From Acidobacteriota bacterium (lineage in GTDB: Bacteria > Acidobacteriota > Terriglobia > Terriglobales > Acidobacteriaceae): DNA of 9,407 bases. The translations under genes were made by a program, and so were the position numbers. Under the pieces are notes generated by a model. It ran no database searches, was not told the origin of the DNA, and saw only the letters and a list, made by a program, of their open reading frames with translations. Every line of letters begins with the position of its first letter. Position 1 is the stretch's first letter. Location: positions 1 through 9,407 of the forward strand of contig JAKBAG010000106.1 in the NCBI GenBank assembly GCA_021809235.1, written 5' to 3'. Of the stretch, positions 7,245-9,407 are shown piece after piece.

Positions 7245-8789
7245 CTACCTCTGCAAGCTGGCCGCCAAAACCACCGCTACCGTCGCCGCCGCCAGCCACA
7301 CGCTCACCCGGTCGCGTAGGGTGAACAGCACCGGATCATCCTCCAGCAACCCGCGCGAGGCCAGCATCCACATCCGCAGCAGCCAGAAGCCCTGCAGCGG
7401 CAGCAGCATCCACAGTCTTCCCGGATGCGCGTACAGCGTCGTCGCACCGGGATCGCGCACATACAATGCCAGAATCACCAGAGCCGCCACTGCCGCCGCC
7501 ACGCCCAGGCTGCGGATCAGTTCCAGATCCGTCACCCGGTAGCCGCGTCCGGGAATCGCCGCTCCCTCGCGCTGCCGCAGTGTCTCCAACTCCTGCACCC
7601 GCTTCACCAGCGCCAGAGACAGGAAGAAGAAGATCGCAAACGTACTCAGCCATGCGGATATTGCCGTCCCCGTCGCCGCCCCGCCGGCAAACAGCCGCAG
7701 CGTATACAGCCCGGCCAGCACCAGCACATCGGCAATCGCCACCCGCTTCAGCCACAGCGAATACACCGTCGTCACCGCTCCGTACCCGCACAGCCACAGC
7801 GCAAAACTGCCCGGAAGCTGCAGGCACAAGCCGAATGCTGCCGTCAGCAAAGTCGCCATCAGCATCACGCCCTCGGGCAAGCCCAGTTCGCCTGCCGCAA
7901 ACGGCCGTCGGCGCTTGCTCCCGTGCCTGCGATCACTCTCTACATCCAGCAGGTCGTTCCACACATAGCAGGCCGAAGCCATGCAGCCAAAGGCCACAAA
8001 CGCCACTACCGCGGCCAGGCCCTGTCCCAACGCGGCCCGATGGCTTAGCAGCAATGGCACCACCAGGAGCAGATTCTTCACCCACTGGTGCAGACGCAGC
8101 GCCTGAGGAAGGCTCTGCCGCAGCGGCACCCGCTCGCTCAGCGTTGCCGCCACGCACAGTCTTCCGGTCTTCATCCGTGCCCGCAGCCGCGCCGTCGGAT
8201 TGGCCACCACCGCCACCCGCGCCGCCTGCAGCAGCACCGCATCCTCGCCACTGTTGCCCACATAGTCAAACCGGCCATACCGTTGCCGCAGTGCCTCCAG
8301 CTTGCGCTGACCGGTCATATTTCGGCCATGCTCGCTGGCCACCACCGCATCAAAGCAGCCCAGATGCGCTGCCACCTGCTCGGCCACGCGGCGGTCGGCT
8401 CCGGTGGCCAGCACCAGCCGCCGTCCCCGGCTCTTTTCCTGCCGCAGATACCGTAGTACCGCGTGATTCCACGGCAACGACTGCACCTCCAGCTGTCGTC
8501 CATGGGCCGCATCCCGCTCGGCCATTAGCTGCTTGCCCCAGGCACGGTCGCGCAGCAGCGCCCACAGCACCCGCAGCAGGCCGCTCCGGTCCTGCCGCAA
8601 CAGCCGCAGCAGCCCATCGTGCAGCGTGTCACATTTCACCAGAGTCCCATCCAGATCCACGCAAAGCGGCACATCCTCATCGGCAGTGGCGCTGGCCAGC
8701 CAATCCGACAACGGCTCCCGCAGCAGTCCGTCCACACGCGCTGCCTGCGACACATCCTCGCTCTGCCTACTCACCCGCATCAATGGCAT
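7245..8789 (-). CDS. HAD-like phosphatase domain fused to UbiA-family membrane transferase (DPPR-synthase-like)
   Basis: A 514-residue two-domain protein. Residues ~40-200 are a HAD domain: motif I DLDGT (45-49, Asp45/Asp47), motif II Thr129 in LATG, motif III Lys163, motif IV GNSGED (178-183), where Asn179 stands where many relatives have Asp. Residues ~225-514 are a polytopic UbiA domain with HQWVKN (234-239), the first Asp-rich motif NDLLDVESD (278-286) and the second region YSLWLK..IADVLVLA..YTLRLFAGG (343-370, Asp354). The pattern is closest to decaprenyl-phosphate phosphoribosyltransferase (Rv3806c-like), which makes polyprenyl-phosphoryl-phosphoribose. The HAD part could remove the 5'-phosphate, but this is inference, as is the substrate. 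ATG at 8789 is used; an ATG three codons later (8780) is equally possible, and the ribosome site is ambiguous. No DprE1/DprE2 partner is in view. Many codons end in G, unlike the C-ending plus-strand genes. Confidence 0.9.
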   Translation of the reverse strand: MPLMRVSRQSEDVSQAARVDGLLREPLSDWLASATADEDVPLCVDLDGTLVKCDTLHDGLLRLLRQDRSGLLRVLWALLRDRAWGKQLMAERDAAHGRQLEVQSLPWNHAVLRYLRQEKSRGRRLVLATGADRRVAEQVAAHLGCFDAVVASEHGRNMTGQRKLEALRQRYGRFDYVGNSGEDAVLLQAARVAVVANPTARLRARMKTGRLCVAATLSERVPLRQSLPQALRLHQWVKNLLLVVPLLLSHRAALGQGLAAVVAFVAFGCMASACYVWNDLLDVESDRRHGSKRRRPFAAGELGLPEGVMLMATLLTAAFGLCLQLPGSFALWLCGYGAVTTVYSLWLKRVAIADVLVLAGLYTLRLFAGGAATGTAISAWLSTFAIFFFLSLALVKRVQELETLRQREGAAIPGRGYRVTDLELIRSLGVAAAVAALVILALYVRDPGATTLYAHPGRLWMLLPLQGFWLLRMWMLASRGLLEDDPVLFTLRDRVSVWLAAATVAVVLAASLQR

Positions 8790-8800
8790 CCCCGCAATCC

Positions 8801-8806
8801 ATCATA
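8801..8806 (-). promoter_or_regulatory. Possible -10 box for the HAD-UbiA gene
   Basis: On the minus strand the hexamer reads TATGAT (five of six matches to TATAAT), 12 bp before the upstream start codon. No good -35 box is seen at 16-18 bp. If used, the 5' leader would be only a few bases long, which would favour the second ATG at 8780. Confidence 0.25.
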
Positions 8807-8856
8807 GGCGCAGCGCACAGGCAGACACAGAACCGATGCCGCGCAGAATGCTCTCT

Positions 8857-8871
8857 GCGGCGCAACGCCGC
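8857..8871. repeat. Perfect 6-bp inverted repeat with 3-base loop
   Basis: GCGGCG and CGCCGC flank CAA. It is not followed by a T-run on either strand, so it is not an intrinsic terminator. It lies in the 5' region of the minus-strand HAD-UbiA gene. Short GC-rich stems arise easily by chance in such DNA. Confidence 0.5.
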
Positions 8872-8886
8872 TTCACCCAGCCAGTC

Positions 8887-8906
8887 ATGCCAGGGTTTCC
8901 CTGCAT
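8887..8906. repeat. Inverted repeat with one bulged base
   Basis: ATGC-C-AGGG, then TTT, then CCCTGCAT. Eight base pairs form with a single unpaired C. Function unknown; it could be a weak RNA hairpin or an operator upstream of the HAD-UbiA gene. Confidence 0.4.
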
Positions 8907-9100
8907 TCCCGCAGCAATTCCCGAATCCGCTACCCGGCTCGATACATCTCATGAAAGCGATCCGGAATTTGAGGGTAGAAACAGGTTGCGCGAACAGTGT
9001 ATCGATGCGTTCCGGCTGGCATGGACGCACGGCCCATTCACGGCTTCCGGTAAGAAACAATTTCCGCCCCTTGACCGTCCATAGGGTAAGGCGTAACGCT

Positions 9101-9112
9101 GGAACCTGTTCC
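9101..9112. repeat. Short dyad GGAAC-CT-GTTCC
   Basis: Perfect 5-bp half-sites with a two-base spacer, the size of a small repressor or regulator half-turn site. It lies at the start of the hairpin cluster that runs to 9230. GGAAC also resembles an ECF sigma -35 element, but no GTC is found at the right spacing. Confidence 0.35.
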
Positions 9113-9119
9113 CGCCTGT

Positions 9120-9230
9120 CTGCAGGTGCCGCAGCAATCTGGCACCGCCGCAGTCGGCAACGCTGTAGCCTGATTTCGAGGTCCAGTCCCGGACCTGCAT
9201 TCCCAGGGGAGATGCCCGACCGTCTGTCGG
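9120..9230 (+). other. Cluster of three hairpins, possible structured leader RNA
   Basis: Hairpin 1: CTGC-a-GGTGCC (9120-9130), ten-base loop, GGCACC-gcc-GCAG (9141-9153). Hairpin 2: AGGTCC (9179-9184), six-base loop AGTCCC, GGACCT (9191-9196). Hairpin 3: CCGAC (9216-9220), CGTCT, GTCGG (9226-9230). The octamer GTCGGCAA occurs twice (9153-9160 and 9226-9233). They sit about 95 bp upstream of the partial gene at the right edge. I could not match the set to a known riboswitch; some short strings recall cobalamin riboswitch parts, but the core order is not there. Confidence 0.25.
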
Positions 9231-9324
9231 CAAACTCCTTGTTGCTGCTTTCCTTCCGGTGCCGTATCGGCCCCGTGTTTTCGATGTCGTACCCACAAAT
9301 CTCGCAAGAAATGGATCACTCGCC

Positions 9325-9407
9325 GTGTCTGAGCCGATGATGACCTCGCAAGATCAGGACGCCCCCCGGAAATCCGGCTGGGTACGCCCCATTGTTTACA
9401 TCCTTCT
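9325..9407 (+). CDS. N-terminus of a membrane-anchored protein (3' truncated by window)
   Basis: The frame beginning at GTG 9325 reads VSEP, then MMTSQDQDAPRKSGWVR and a hydrophobic start PIVYILL before the window ends. A polar N-terminus, a basic patch (RKSGWVR) and an incipient hydrophobic helix suggest a single-pass membrane anchor, as in HlyD/MFP adaptors or other inner-membrane proteins. Alternative starts are ATG 9337 and ATG 9340. None has a strong ribosome site: GGA at 9313-9315 lies nine bases before the GTG, and GAG at 9331-9333 lies six before ATG 9340. Only ~27 residues are visible, so no family can be assigned. Confidence 0.45.
   Translation, partial: MSEPMMTSQDQDAPRKSGWVRPIVYIL

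Larger units (their letters stand above)
8790..9324. other. Intergenic region without credible gene
   Basis: About 535 bp between the divergent HAD-UbiA gene and the partial gene at the right edge. Open frames here give no recognisable protein, and no convincing tRNA or insertion sequence was found by eye. Composition differs from the flanking genes: G is as common as C on the plus strand, and 8941-9000 is clearly AT-richer. It holds several inverted repeats, listed separately, and probably the promoters of both neighbours. A TTGACC at 9071-9076 could be a plus-strand -35, but the hexamer at the right distance is a poor -10. Confidence 0.6.

Noticed and set aside
8857..8871. Intrinsic terminator
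   Set aside because: The stem is good but no T-run follows on either strand, and it lies upstream, not downstream, of the adjacent minus-strand gene.
8767..9060. 97-codon minus-strand open frame as a gene or decayed gene
   Set aside because: Cys/Arg-rich product without a recognisable domain; it overlaps the start of the HAD-UbiA gene in another frame.
9120..9200. Cobalamin riboswitch
   Set aside because: Short strings (GGTGCC, GGCAACGCTGT, GGACCTGC) recall parts of it, but the conserved core and B12 box are not present in order or at the right spacing.
9170..9200. tRNA T-arm-like string TTTCGAGGTCC
   Set aside because: No acceptor stem, anticodon arm or CCA end could be fitted around it.
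7466..9340. 624-codon plus-strand open frame
   Set aside because: It runs antisense through the clear HAD-UbiA gene and on into the intergenic region; its product is Pro/Ala/Arg low complexity with no family signal. It is a by-product of GC-rich, skewed DNA.

Overview
The window is high-GC bacterial chromosome with tightly packed, partly overlapping genes. The gene content and protein style (an RND permease with GVATANSILVV in TM10, a HAD-UbiA fusion, Ala/Pro-rich linkers) would fit an Acidobacteriota-like or related Gram-negative soil bacterium. That placement is a guess from memory of the families, not a search result. A Gram-negative envelope is well supported by the tripartite RND efflux system with its outer-membrane lipoprotein.

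Layout. (1) Positions 1-4036 (+): the end of a tripartite RND efflux operon. It holds the C-terminal ~444 residues of the inner-membrane permease (cut by the window edge), the periplasmic adaptor (1332-2552) and a NodT-type outer-membrane factor lipoprotein (2552-4036). The three genes are joined by ATGA and TGATG overlaps, so they are probably translationally coupled. (2) Positions 4091-7219 (+): a copper-homeostasis operon. An operator/promoter (inverted repeat 4091-4113 against a TATACT -10 box) precedes copZ (Cu(I) chaperone, 4145-4354), copA (CPC-type Cu(I) P1B-ATPase, 4386-6875) and csoR (Cu(I)-sensing repressor, 6872-7219, overlapping copA by ATGA). CopZ hands Cu(I) to CopA, CopA exports it across the inner membrane, and CsoR should repress the operon until Cu(I) binds its Cys-His-Cys site. 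The RND system upstream could carry copper on across the outer membrane, but nothing visible in it is copper-specific. (3) Positions 7245-8789 (-): a convergent gene for a HAD phosphatase-like domain fused to a UbiA-family membrane prenyl/phosphoribosyl transferase, most like decaprenyl-phosphate phosphoribose synthase. (4) Positions 8790-9324: about 535 bp without a credible gene, with several inverted repeats. (5) Positions 9325-9407 (+): the probable N-terminus of another membrane-anchored protein, cut by the window edge.

No clearly undescribed system is visible. The points most worth a second look are the 23-bp dyad in front of copZ, the altered HAD motif IV in the HAD-UbiA fusion, the C-over-G strand bias that persists through the minus-strand gene, and the hairpin cluster at 9101-9230.
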